The notes beneath the pieces are model-generated. The model saw only the letters and a list, made by a program, of their open reading frames with translations, did no database searches and had not been told where the DNA came from. A DNA stretch of 64,000 nt from Favolaschia claudopus. Lineage: Eukaryota > Basidiomycota > Agaricomycetes > Agaricales > Mycenaceae. Below are positions 12,011 through 22,729 of the stretch, piece after piece; positions within the stretch are counted from its first letter, which is position 1, and the number at the start of each line of letters is the position of its first letter. A program made the position numbers and the translations under genes. The stretch covers positions 930,001 through 994,000 of the forward strand of contig JAWWNJ010000085.1 in NCBI GenBank assembly GCA_037176885.1, read 5' to 3'.

Positions 12011-14729
12011 TTGGAGACGACCTTCATCGACTCATCACCAGGTCGAGGATCTTCGCAACCGGCCCACCCCCCAGGCTCCCCCCTGAACCAAACGCTCCCC
12101 ATGTCCCGCGCCGAACAAAAAAATGCTCGAGAGACTCGGACTGCTCACCTCACTCAGCAAAGCTCATGCCGCACCTCGCATGTGTCGACCGTTCTAAATG
12201 TTACCCGTGTCACGTCTTCCGGTCCCATACAAACCAAAATCCAAGTCGACCTCCCACTCGATACGCCCTTCGAAGAACTCGCGCCCATAATTCAGCCATT
12301 CATTGACCTCAACATTCCAGCTTGTACTCGGAGTTGTCTCACATAAAACGCCCAACTGATACATATTCAGCGAGTTTCGATGTCACCCCAGCCAGTCTGA
12401 TTGCCTTGAATGTGACGACGGGACCTTCGATCTATAAAGGGATCTTGAGAATAAATACGTGTGTACATTCGCATCTAATATCCCACCGAACAACACTCAC
12501 TTCTGGGCCTCTGGCCATCTCCCAGCGGCGAACCGCTCGCTCAATACTACAAGAACTACCGTCGGCGTCACCGGGGTGTCCCAGGCAGACAGATATTGAG
12601 CAAATCGAGTATTGCCACGCGCAGGGGGTACGGTGGACAGGAAGCAGAATGTTCGGAATCCACCGTCACGGTGGGCCCAGCCAAGTTCAGCTTCAATCGC
12701 ACACTTCGTGTGCCAGACAATGCCAAAGAATACGCCCTCCCACCCGTGCGATTACATTCATGAATGCGTTAAACCAGATCCCAACGAATATCAAGGGCCT
12801 GGGCACCTTTCCTATCGTTAAAGCTCAAGACTACGCCGATCTTCCTGACTTCATCAAACAGCGAGGAGGTTATATAATGGTAGGTCGCCTTCACTGCTCG
12901 AAGTTCTTGCTTATTTTTTCAGCCTCTCTTCCAACGTGAAGCGCTTTGGATTGACATTGACGGAGGTGAACTATAAAGCTTTGCGGTGTTACGGGCTTAG
13001 TAAGACTTCTACTAGGACACTGCGCTATCAAGATCTCGGTTGGCGGTATGCGAGAGTCGCTTTGTCACTTTACCATCTTCAATTGCCTCGCAGGATTCAA
13101 CGCCATCACGGGCGGCAAGCATAATGAGCAGCCGCCAGAAGGACTCCAAGACTATGTTGTTGGGGGGAAGCAGCCGTGGCTCGATGGAATTGCTGTTGCG
13201 CCAGGAGTGGTGCGACAGGTACACAGTGTTTCTTCATTGTCGCAAATGCCCCACTAACCAGATCCAGTTTGTAGCCATGAAACTCGGCCACGGGCACACC
13301 ATTGAAGAGCAACTGTCCGAAACGCGAAACGGGGGCATCCAAATCGATGTATACCCTTCACTCGTGGGCGTAGTCAAATTCTACCAACGGACGGCGCAAC
13401 ATAAAACTCTCGATTTGGACAAAAGCCCAGCGCAACTCGGCGTCGAGGTCATGGACCAGATCATCATGAGCAGCACGTGAGTAAAATCTTCCTTGCATGA
13501 GATTCCGCACATCCAAACTGATGGTATGTGCAGAGAATTTCCCTTGAAAACTCTTGGAGACCTCGTTAAATACGCCGCCCCGGATCCCGTCCTCGACGTT
13601 TTCTATCGAGATGACCCGCATCCCATCTATATCTCGGTAAATGTAGACGGCAAATCCATGAATTTTCAAGTGGAACGGGGCGTCACAGTCCGCGAACTGA
13701 AGGACAGGATTCAAAAGAAGGCTTGTACTACGCATGATGACTACCGACTGGTATACGACGGGGAGGGAATGGACGACGAAAGCCTTGTTTCGGGTACGTA
13801 TTGTATTAAAGTATACCAGTCGCGTCCATAACATGCTTCAGATTATGGCGTGGGGAACGGTGATACGCTAGACCTCTTATATCAAGTGCGCGGTGGAGGT
13901 TCGGCGTATAAGTCTCATAAATAGTCGTCGAATCTCAAATCTCGCTTTTGCAGGGGGTCCAGTTCGGGGCTCTCGATCCAAGCCAATGGGTATCGCGGCT
14001 GGCGGAAAGATTACACAAAAGATCTACCAGGATCAGCATTCGCCTGTGATCTACGATGAAGAAAACGCACAGCGGGTTTTCATTCATACCATTTCGACAA
14101 CTCTCTGGGAGGTCAGAACCCCTTTGGCTTCACCGACGCACGAGTTTCTCACTTGCATTATAGCAAATTACAGGTGTTCTCTGTCCGATGACGCCGATTA
14201 CCCCGACACGTAGGTAAACCTTGCTTTTCAATGAGCGGTATACTCAATCAACTGTTCCATGTCTCTAGTTTATAAAGCCCACAAGTTTCCTTGGTACCAA
14301 ATTTACGACGAGCATATGCTTACAGTCGATCCCAACGACGCATTCAACTCGGTTCGGTCCATCCGTGAGGTCGATTCGAAGGACATCAATCCCGCCGCGC
14401 CGCCCAACTGTTCTAAGCATGGTCGACGCAATAGCGAATGTGTTCTGCGACCCTGCAACCACACTGTCTGTTATGAATGTCTCGGCAAGTGTGTTATGAC
14501 ATCCCGTTGTGGGGTGTGCGGGTCGAATGTGAGGCAGCGGGTGGGGTTCAAGAGCTCTGTGCCGACGTTGGAGGATGATTCACAATGGATGGAGATGCGT
14601 ATTACAGGGATTGAAAGTGGGATTTCGGATGTCACGACGCTCATGCTCGATGAGGATTCCGTTTCGAGCTTGCATGGTGCTGTGGAGGACAGCCAGCCTC
14701 CGAGGAAGCGGCGCAAGGTGTACGAATAA
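12011..14729 (+). CDS. Multi-domain protein with internal ubiquitin-like domain and C-terminal RING-like finger
   Basis: This is a spliced gene of at least six exons with its stop at 14727-14729. The start at 12011 is the first good ATG, but the 5' exons are uncertain. The N-terminal half contains a conserved-looking core around 13090-13380 (motifs GGKHNEQPPEGLQDYVVGG, PWLDGIAVAPG and FVAMKLGHG). A ubiquitin-like fold follows at about 13630-13900: beta strand YISVNVDGKS, then TVRELKDRI, then RLVYDGEGMDD, ending in LYQVRGG, which resembles the C-terminal tail of ubiquitin. After an intron, the segment at 14400-14540 has zinc ligands in the order C-x2-H, then CNHTVCYEC, then CGVC, a RING-like finger with His in the first pair. 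The tail ends in PPRKRRKVYE, a possible nuclear signal. By architecture it could be an E3 ligase. The core domain has no function I can name. Confidence 0.75.
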
Positions 14730-15050
14730 GTACGACTCGGACTCGGACTATTGGGAAGTACCGCTTTAAATTTTATTGTGTAATTATCATGTATGTTCAA
14801 TGTATGTTGCGATGTTCAGCAACTCGGTATGAGTGGGCGGTACTCCTCGTGGGCCCTTGCCTCATTATTATTATCGAAAGCTACTACTAGTATTCTGATT
14901 TCGCAGACAAGACTGCAAAAGGCTGAGAGCCGGCCCTCAGCGGGTCGAGTCACTCGGGATAATCCGGTGGCGATGTCGTGACATTATGTGACTGACCAGT
15001 TTCACACCCAATAAATACAGTCAAACTCCTCCTTCCTCCACTCAAGCAAC
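14730..15050. other. Intergenic region upstream of eS30
   Basis: It holds the 3' end of the Ubl/RING gene and the eS30 promoter. A pyrimidine-rich tract with CTCCTCCTTCCTCC character lies at about 15025-15042, just before the ribosomal protein start, as is common for fungal ribosomal protein leaders. No other gene is seen. Confidence 0.5.
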
Positions 15051-15574
15051 ATGGGAAAAGGTACCGGCTCCTCGACTCACCCGTCGTCGTCGCTCATCGT
15101 CCTCTTGCTGGCTAGTCCACGGCTCCCTCGCCCGTGCCGGTAAAGTCAAAGGCCAGACACCAAAAGTCGACAAGCAGGAGAAGAAAAAGACACCAAAGGG
15201 CCGCGCAAAGAAGCGCATCTTGTACAACCGCCGGTGAGCGCTCTCTATCATCGTTCCAAGAGATCCCAACTGACGCTTTGCCAGCTTTGTCAATGTAACA
15301 ACACTACCAGGCGGCAAGCGGAGAATGTTAGTCTTATTTCTTCGTCATCGCTTCGATACCTTTCCTTCGCCATCCCCGACACCCCCGCGTCCGCTCTGCC
15401 TGATGATACCAGCCAAAACAAGCATAGTTCACACTGAATCTACTGTGTTGATAAACATGCATCTAACGTCTTTCGCTCCTATCTGATCCATTCCTCTTCT
15501 CTCCATCCTATTTCCAAGCCGTGGTACTGACTAACATTTTTTCTGTTACCAGGAATCCCAACCCAGAGAAGTAA
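15051..15574 (+). CDS. RPS30: 40S ribosomal protein eS30
   Basis: eS30 is a small basic protein of the 40S subunit near the decoding region. There are four exons: 15051-15060, 15116-15233, 15285-15326 and 15553-15574. They give 63 residues, the usual fungal length. The protein begins [19 protein letters not shown], has the basic stretch [18 protein letters not shown], and ends GGKRRMNPNPEK. All introns are GT-AG and the summed exon length (192 nt) is in frame. There is no N-terminal ubiquitin-like fusion, unlike animal FAU genes, which is normal for fungi. The last intron is 226 nt, far longer than the others (55 and 51 nt), and contains a snoRNA. The gene is therefore probably a snoRNA host whose splicing releases the guide RNA. 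Confidence 0.97.
15396..15491 (+). ncRNA. Box C/D snoRNA in the last intron of eS30, guiding two LSU rRNA sites
   Basis: Box C is TGATGA at 15401-15406 and box D is CTGA at 15483-15486. An internal D' CTGA is at 15434-15437 with a C'-like GTTGATA at 15447-15453. Upstream of box D, GTCTTTCGCTCCTAT (15468-15482) pairs over 15 bases, with one U-G wobble, with the conserved LSU segment AUAGGGGCGAAAGAC. The box-D-plus-five rule points to the second G of GGGG, which I believe is yeast Gm867. Upstream of D', GCATAGTTCAC (15422-15432) pairs over 11 bases with LSU GUGAACUAUGC, targeting one of the two adjacent A residues (yeast about A806/A807). No strong terminal stem is seen and box C lacks the usual purine in front. 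The exact ends are estimated. Confidence 0.88.
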
Positions 15575-15880
15575 ACGCCACCCTCCAAGGTCGGCTGGTA
15601 CTCCGATCCGTGCTCGGAGTCATTTGGCCCATCAGCAGAGGGATGGGCGGTGGGTCGTGGTGGCCGGGGTTGTTATTCATTCCTATCTTCGCTCTGCATA
15701 AACACTACAACATGCTTTCGTATTACATGCCCCAAGCCATTCATGATCCATCCTCAGTCCCTCATCGCATCTGTAATTCAATCAACAGAAGGTTTATTGA
15801 ACAAGCACATTGTACAGCAGGTAGAAAACAAGATGAATATGGATACAAGATGATGAGCTCTTCGACGTCTGGGTCTGTGT
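15575..15880. other. 3' intergenic region between eS30 and the AT-hook gene
   Basis: The two genes converge here, so this should hold both 3' UTRs. Nothing else is recognised. Confidence 0.5.
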
Positions 15881-18523
15881 TCAGCGGTCCATGTTCATAT
15901 CTGGATCGTCCTCTCCGTCGGCGTCCGCGTCGACTGCATCGAGAATGACATCCTCAAGTGTCTTAACCAGGCGTGGTTCAGACTCTGAGTCGGTCGTGCC
16001 GATAACATCATGAGAAAAGTCCTCTGTGAATTGTCCTGGTTCAGATGCTGTTTCTGGCTCAGCAAGCACCCGCTGACCAAAAACCTCAGATATTCGCAGA
16101 ATGCGGAGGGATACAGAGGGTCCCTGCTCAATTGGACGGGGGGAAACCTCGTATCGAGCATAAGTACCATGAAAAGGATCCAACTCAGCGCCAGCTAGTT
16201 CAACAGCAAGGGTATTGGAAAGAACCGGGTCGCCTTGCAATTGCACGGGCTCGGCATCGACTGGCTGTTGTTCCAGTGCAGTTGTCATTTCAACGTCGTG
16301 CACGGAAGCATCTGCGACTGCTTGTGAATCAGGCGCTTCAACGCTCTGCTCTGGTTCTTCTACCTCCTGCGCCGAATCGCGTCGCGCAATCCTAGGCTCG
16401 TCTCGCAAACGCAAGTCCTTCGGCTGGGGAAGACCTTTCTGAGGTGTGACGACGAGCGTGCTCAGACCTGCGATTGGAATGAGCGACATCACAGCGGCCG
16501 AAGGCGCAACAGCAGGCAATTTGCTTCGGTCCTTGCGGGGACGCCCGCGTTTGCGTTTGACAGGCTGGACAGTAGACTCGTCCACAGGTATCGCCGACAT
16601 GTCAGTCGCCATCTCTTTTTCTTTCTGTTTCTCCCTCTTCTTGCCTTTGCCCTTGGAACCGCTACCCACCGCGCTTGGCCCCTGGTCAAAATCTGAAAGT
16701 GCAGTAATGCGATCCTCAGACGGCGACCGCGTCGGCGCACTGACACAGGACATTGACACACGCCTCCGTTTCGCTGGCGGTGGGGATGCTTCTGGCCCAT
16801 GATTATAGTCCCGCTTCGCAGCGAGCCGTCCTCGACGTCTGGTCATCATGCCTGTACCGCCGCTCGTACTCACGCCGGACGGTTCAGCCCCAATGCCATC
16901 CTGCGGAGCAACAAAGAAAGAACCCAGCCGCGCCGTCCTCCCCTTCCCCTTCACATCAGTCTGCGCGCCGACATACTCAGCATCGGCATCCGCGTTAGAT
17001 CTGCTCCTATTCCTATTCCTCTGCAAAGTCGTAGCACCCCCTCCCAACGCGTACTCAGGCGCAGGCCGCTCCCGATAATACCCCGCGCCACCTCCAGAGC
17101 GCTTACGCTTCTCCCTCTCCCGCTCATCGTTCTCGCGGTCCAGACGCTCTCGTTCACGCTCGCGATCCATGCGCTCGTGCTCAGCGCTAATGACGCCAGC
17201 AACCACCCCGGCGCGATTCCGGCCAAGGCGGCGGGCCGCGAGGAGGAGGTGTTCTGCGCGCGCGTCGGATATTGAGAGTTGGGGCGGGGCTACGGCGCGG
17301 TGGGTCAGACTCCTTGTGCTCGAGCGTGCGGGTCTCTTGGATGCGGAGGTTGCTATGGTGCGTATTGTGCGCGCAGAGGGAGGCGGCGCCGGGAGGGCCG
17401 ATGCGGAAAAGGCGTCATCATTCGAAGTTTTCGCCGCGCTTTCGTTATTGGCATGCAAAGCTTTTCTCAATTGCGCCGCGAACTTCTTCTTGCGAGTTAT
17501 GGCGTCGTGGACGTTTTGGAGGGAAGGGTATGGAAGGGAGGCGAAGTAAGAGGATGCTTGGGCTAATGAATGTAGGGATGGCGGTCGGAAGTTGGGTTGT
17601 GACGGTTCGGTAAAGTTATGATCTACGGTTGCGGTATGATCTGTAGATGAATGGGCTAGGAGTGTGTCAGTTGAAGGCAAAGGCGAGACGTTTTCTGTCA
17701 AATTGTGGATTTCTTGTTCACGTGGGGAATCAAGAGTGAGATTGTCTGCGGTTACTGGTACGGCTCGAGGAACAAAAGGTTGCATAAGGATATGCGGTTT
17801 GAGTTTGCAAAGGTCAGCTTCGAGGGCATTGATACGTCCTTGTAATTTATGCAGCTGAATGAGGCGATAAATTGGACCTGCGCCCAAAACCGCGGGGACA
17901 CACCTTTTCTCTGAGCGCATTGTTATCGAATTCCAAATTGCTACACATTCGCTCCAATTCCTGCAGAATAACGAAACTTCAACCTACACAGCGCAAAACA
18001 ATCGTGAATTGTTCTTACAGAGTCATGCGGACCATTCAGTTCACGATCTCTGCGCCAGAGCAAAACTTCTGCCGTGCGCTCCCAGGTCACTTTTTCGCTC
18101 TCCCACCTAAATCTCTCTTCCTCTACTCGTTCCCTCAGGTATTCCCGTTGTTCGACGAGATCCGAAATCGTTGCGGCCTGTCGCATGAGTTGAGAACGAT
18201 CTAAGGAGGGCAGTTTGGGATTTGTGAGATGTAAAACCTGCAGAACAAGTCAGGAAATGTTCGCAGCAGGCAAAAGTTCACGATATCGACAAAACCGAAA
18301 TAGCAAATACCATCTCTAATAATTCACGCTCCCGGTGGGTTGACTGGGTGAGGTCCGCCGTACTTATACCCATTCGAAGAGCCGTAGCTCTCATCTGGGC
18401 GACGTCCTGCTCCTGCAATACTTCCTCAGCAGGGGAAGCATGTCTTGGCTCGTGTGGCGGAGGCATAGAGTGCAGAATATCAGAAGGCAAGAAAGAGGGC
18501 GGAGGCGTAGAATCATGAGCCAT
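15881..18523 (-). CDS. Coiled-coil protein with AT-hook motif, probably nuclear
   Basis: The family is not recognised. The start at 18523 gives MAHDSTPPPSFLPSDILHSM. The N-terminal exons (18523 to about 17900) encode charged helical sequence typical of a coiled coil: LVEQREYLRERVEEERFRWE, then ELERMCSNLEFDNNALREK, then a segment with LHKLQGRINALEADLCKL. A long last exon (about 17880-15881) is Ser/Arg/Pro-rich and largely disordered. It contains a run of alternating Arg/Glu near 17100-17170 and an AT-hook-like KRKRGRPRKDRSK at about 16530-16565, plus several basic clusters (AKRRRVS) that could be nuclear signals. The acidic C-terminus ends DADGEDDPDMNMDR. The combination of an N-terminal coiled coil with an AT-hook suggests a chromatin or transcription co-factor, but that is inference. 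Confidence 0.75.
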
Positions 18524-18823
18524 AGTTCAAGCAAGATTGAGAAAAGAATTCAGTAGATTGGATAGATACAGAGACTGTGAATTGATATTTGATTGAGATT
18601 GTGGGCGTTTCCAGCGAACGGTCCACAACTGAATCTTACTTGGGTAGATGTAGCAGAAACCTCAGCGCCAACACAGGGATTGGGGTTGTGAATGTATCAG
18701 CAGCTCACATTCGAATGAAGCAGGATACAGCGTGGTGAGGGTTGAAGCTAAAATGGCTAGCCGGTGGGTTCAACACTAAATGATCTCGGCAATTCCCGAT
18801 CTCTCTTTCTGCTGACTTCTACT
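18524..18823. other. Intergenic region up to the left edge of inverted-repeat arm A
   Basis: This is the promoter side of the AT-hook gene. Similarity to arm B stops here: the sequence before about 18824 has no counterpart beyond 43412. No gene is seen. Confidence 0.5.
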
Positions 18824-18873
18824 AGGGTTGAAGAATAGGTTTACTGACTGGAAGTCAACGACTCAACGCGCTT

Positions 18874-19788
18874 TTGCCGCCGATGTATACCTTTAGTGAC
18901 CTCCCAAATGAATTGCTTCTCCAGATTTTTCCTCATTTCCCACTCAAGTCACTCATTGCAGCGCTCGGCGTCCGCTCGCTCTGGCGCCATCTTGTTCCTC
19001 TTGCCGAAATCAACCCAGCGCGTCGTGGGCTACTAGAACTATATCTGCAGATAATCGTGTCCCCAGTTTTCTGCCAGACGCGTCCCTGGTTGCTGGAACG
19101 GCTGCTCCCGTTTGACAGAGAGGCTTACATTGATTCTTAAAATTCTTTGCTGGAACAACACAATTATCTACCGGAGGACTTTCGCATTTGGATCCTTGAA
19201 TGGCCGACCAAAGCCGTAATTGCGGGCTGCTGGCCGGGCCTCCCCACAACATACTACGGCCTCGACAGCGAAAACAAGTTGATGCCCCGCCGTGATCGAC
19301 TTTTCAGAGGCTGCAATTGGGTGGGGCGCCAGCCTCCCATCCTACACGCAGTCGAATTCTCCTACATACAGAACCCCAAGGAAGCGAACCCGCAAGATGT
19401 CCCTGCCCTGTTGGTTTGGGAGGAGTATCTTATGACCTGGCTCGTCCTGGGTCCGAAATCTCTCTGCTCGCATGGTGTATACACCGTTGGAGACGATGAA
19501 TATTACGGTGACTTTGAAGATAGATCTGGTCAAGAGGGACTTGACGAGGACACGGAGCCGTGGTTCAAACCTGACGGGGACTATATGGATGCAGAGGAGG
19601 CCTGTACGGTGTATAGCAGCTGGACTTATTGGTTGTTGCAGAGGTTACACCACCTGGAATCGATGGAAAGACGCTACGATAGAATGATGGAATATCCGGA
19701 GCCGTCAGAGTCGCGGCCATGGGGCGACAACGATGAGGGGTTTCATAGTCAGCCGCGGGCAGACCGGGTGTGGAAGCCGAAGAGTTAG
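18874..19788 (+). pseudogene. F-box protein gene, copy A, interrupted by an in-frame stop
   Basis: The start at 18874 (or 18883) gives MYTFSDLPNELLLQIFPHFP, followed by a helix with SLWRHLVPL: a clear N-terminal F-box for binding Skp1 in an SCF ubiquitin ligase. One frame runs to 19788, but a TAA at 19138-19140 interrupts it after about 88 codons. Comparison with arm B shows a 9-base insertion: this copy reads GAT TCT TAA AAT TCT TTG where arm B reads GAT CCT TTG. Downstream the frame stays open for about 213 codons with many acidic residues and conserved Trp (for example DFRIWILEWP and VWEEYLMTWLVLGPKS). Unless the stop is read through, only the F-box fragment is made. The gene converges with the Diels-Alderase-like gene. 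Confidence 0.85.
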
Positions 19789-19977
19789 CGTGGTCATTGC
19801 CTGTGTCTAGTGTGTACGTTGTTCTCGAAAACTAAAATTTCATGGCGATTGACAGGACTGTACAGGACTGTACTAGAAGCAAGCAACGATGAAATCTGCG
19901 ACGTTGATTAGGCGGAATCTAAAATAGCAGACAAAATTTATGGCTAAGCATTGCGAAGGATACATGCAGTTTGTTCC

Positions 19978-21217
19978 TCAGTTCGTCAACTTGAACTGCT
20001 CGCACAATGCCATTCCATGGAACTCTTCCCCATTTCCACCGGACGGCGAGGCAATCCTAGCGCTCACGTTTGCAATGAACCGCCCATATACAGGGCTATC
20101 GCCCAACTCCACCAAGTTTCCAAGGATATGGACATCAGCCTCCATTCTTCCCTTCTCCGACCCAAGATCCAAAGAAATGTGATATCCGGCGGGGTTGGGA
20201 ATGCTCACCACGGGTGGGTACATGCTGCCATTGCCCGGGCCTGTGGGACGGACAGAGATGCTATCCGCGGCGCAGGTCGCCGTGACAATCTTTCCGTCCT
20301 GGGCGAGGTACGCCGAGACGAACTCTTTTCCAGTGAGGTCGAGAAAGTCGAACCAAACTAGAGAGTAAGGCCCGACGTGGGCATGTCCCCAGTACCAAGA
20401 CGCGACATGAGCGAAGAAAGGCTCGTCGCTCCAGTTCTGCGAAAGGCATTAGTGGACACATCAAGGGATAAACGTGGTTTTGGCGCACCTTGTCGTGGTA
20501 TCCGATTCCTTCGAAGGCAAGGCTCGCCCCGTTGATCACAAGATTGACGGAAGCTTTGGAGTCTGGGATGGCGTTAGACCATCCGATGTGAGGGGCCACC
20601 TCAAGAGTCTCTCCAGCTTGCACCGGGGCACACGGAAGATGGGCGGGAGCAACCTTGATACCAAGTTCACTTGAGTACGGGGAGAATACACGCGAAGATG
20701 ACTTCAGGCGACATACCGGTTGGAAAGTGATGGACCCTTTGACACCAGCAATTGGAGAATCGATGGTGACGGTGTATCCCGAGGATTGCCCAGACCACTT
20801 GATTCCCGTACCGTCCCACTCCCCGCTCGAATAATCGTTTTCCGCGATGATGCTCGCAGAGTCGGCCAACAACTGAGTGCTGACAAGCGTACCGTTCGGG
20901 AAAGTGACGACTATCTGTGCTGGCAGGGCGCCATCGAAGGGATCTAAAAATGGGAATGCGTCGTGCGACGTTGTATAGAGGATAACAACGGCGGTAGCAA
21001 GGTTGTCGGGGTCTGCTGAAACGACATCGAAGTACCACCAGTCGAAGACTGAGCCATTGACAGTTGATAGCTTGGGAGCGTCCAGTTGTGAGGAATACTC
21101 AAACTGGGCGATGCTGGCGCCGTTTTGAATTGTAGAAGGAACGTGGAAGACCTGACGGCCTTGAGAAAATGAAGCAGTCGCGAGTAGAATCGTCGAGAGG
21201 AGACTGAGGAAAGCCAT
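19978..21217 (-). CDS. Secreted CrtC/Diels-Alderase-like lipocalin-fold protein, copy A
   Basis: There are three exons, 20489-20653 between 20717-21217 and 19978-20436, all in phase 0, giving 374 residues. The start at 21217 (MAFLSLLSTILLATASFSQG) opens a typical signal peptide. An upstream in-frame ATG at 21244 lies at a TATA-like TATATATAC (about 21255), so 21217 is preferred. Motifs WWYFDVVSAD near residue 50 and SWYWGHAHVGPYSLVWFD near residue 240 fit the hydroxyneurosporene synthase (CrtC) superfamily, which includes kievitone-hydratase-like proteins and the fungal Diels-Alderases of polyketide pathways. No polyketide synthase or terpene gene lies nearby, so the substrate is unknown. The family call is from motif memory. 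The role could be hydration or cyclisation outside the cell. Confidence 0.8.
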
Positions 21218-22729
21218 TCGTGTTATTGGTGTTTTTGATAACAAGTAAACCTGGTATATATACGACCAGGAGTCGCAGCTGCGTAATGGTTCGACGGGCC
21301 GTGCTCTTCAGCGTTTGTCATTCTTGCTCTGCGATGAAGCCGGCTAGCCAGCGTAAGTCTCGCCAAGCCGGGAATATCGAACCATCGCAAAATCGACGGA
21401 GGACATGCTGAATTGCATAATTGAGAAGCCGGAAACGCAGAAAGTGAAGCCCCCTGGTCCAAGTCGCTGAACTATCGTCGAGGATGAGGGCAGAAAGAAT
21501 ATTTATTGCGGATTCTCCTCCAAAATTCCGGGCGAATTACCGATTAGTACAACAGCAATTTCTTGAGGAGATGCCGAAAAATGATATGTTTGCAATATTC
21601 ATTCGAAGACGCGCGGGAACAGTTTCAGGGACACCTCATCCCTTCTTCTCCCGATTAAGGTTCGTGGATGTTCTGGGGTTTGGACTCCGGGGTCAGACTT
21701 ACATAGCTGGGGATCCGAAGTACACTTGTAGATGCGTTGGGGTTGGGGATTGAAGCTAGTATGACTGCCGTGCCCAGGAATTCCTTCATTGAAGAGCAAT
21801 GTTGCCTGCTTTCTCTCCGACCGACCAGGCACCATCCGCCGGAACTGCCGACGTTTGCGTCAGCAACAACCTGTGTCGCACTGTCAGCGCGCCGTTGGCC
21901 GGAAGGACGGAAGATGGATATTGGTAGATATGCTAATCCACAAGGGACAAACCGGAGATGTAGGGAACCAGGGGCGAACTTGTGAAAAAAAGATTTATAA
22001 GATATACCGTTGATACAGTCTGCAGCTATGGACTATCTTTCTTCATTCTAAACTTGCTACGCACTACAGGTAAGTTGATTGGCACACCCTACGGTATGGA
22101 CTGAACGCACGTTAATGGGCTAGCAAGCCTGGAGCCTCGAAGTTGGTCAAGTCAAGTTCACAGTCAAACGTACAAATCCATTTGTTGACGGAGCCCCTTT
22201 CCCGTGTAGTGTTCTTGTCACCGTAAATCTGAGGTGGATTCGGATTCGCCGACAGCCCGCTCGCGACTCGGATGTCATGACGGAATATGCAGGAAAGTTC
22301 CTACTAGTATTCGGCCAGTCAGGCAGCGACCCACAGCCTGCAAATTAACGGGACACGAGCCGACTCGCGCGATTCTTCGTCGACATGAGCGAGTCATAAG
22401 TGAGCGACAAGATTCGATAGGGACAGGATTTTGGTTGCAAAACGATGGCAGAACGCTTGAGCGATTGAGTGAGATTCTGAGAGGAAAAAGCAGACCGGGA
22501 AATGCCGAATATTAATATTGGCATCCTTTTGTGGTGCAACCCAATACTACGCAACACACTGGAAGAATATTATGATTCGTCTAAGAACACCGAGTTTACA
22601 TGATAGAATATCGAGTCAGAGAATCCCTCAAACAGAAACCAAATACTGTGCTTTCTACATTTTCCCCATCTTAGCGCACAATTCCATCCCGACAATCCTG
22701 ATTCCAAACTTGTTCCAAACCGAACAGCC
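21218..22729. other. Upstream region of Diels-Alderase-like copy A and unique spacer
   Basis: To about 22359 this belongs to inverted-repeat arm A. It holds the promoter, with a TATATATAC box about 40 bases upstream of the start at 21217. The rest to 22729 is unique spacer and the 3' side of the next minus-strand gene. Short open frames here carry no domains. Confidence 0.5.

Larger units (their letters stand above)
18824..22359 (+). repeat. Inverted segmental duplication, arm A
   Basis: This arm matches the reverse complement of about 39397-43412. The matched block begins at GGTTGAAG before the F-box start and ends near AACGGGACACGAG at about 22347-22359. It contains an F-box pseudogene and a convergent CrtC/Diels-Alderase-like gene, together with the roughly 1.1 kb upstream of the latter. 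Arms differ by many substitutions and small indels, by an extra 21 bp near 18833 in this arm, and by a MITE found only in arm B. Confidence 0.9.

Noticed and set aside
15051..15060. A ubiquitin-like fusion upstream of eS30 as in animal FAU
   Set aside because: The first exon begins MGK directly after a leader sequence, and no Ubl exon lies upstream.
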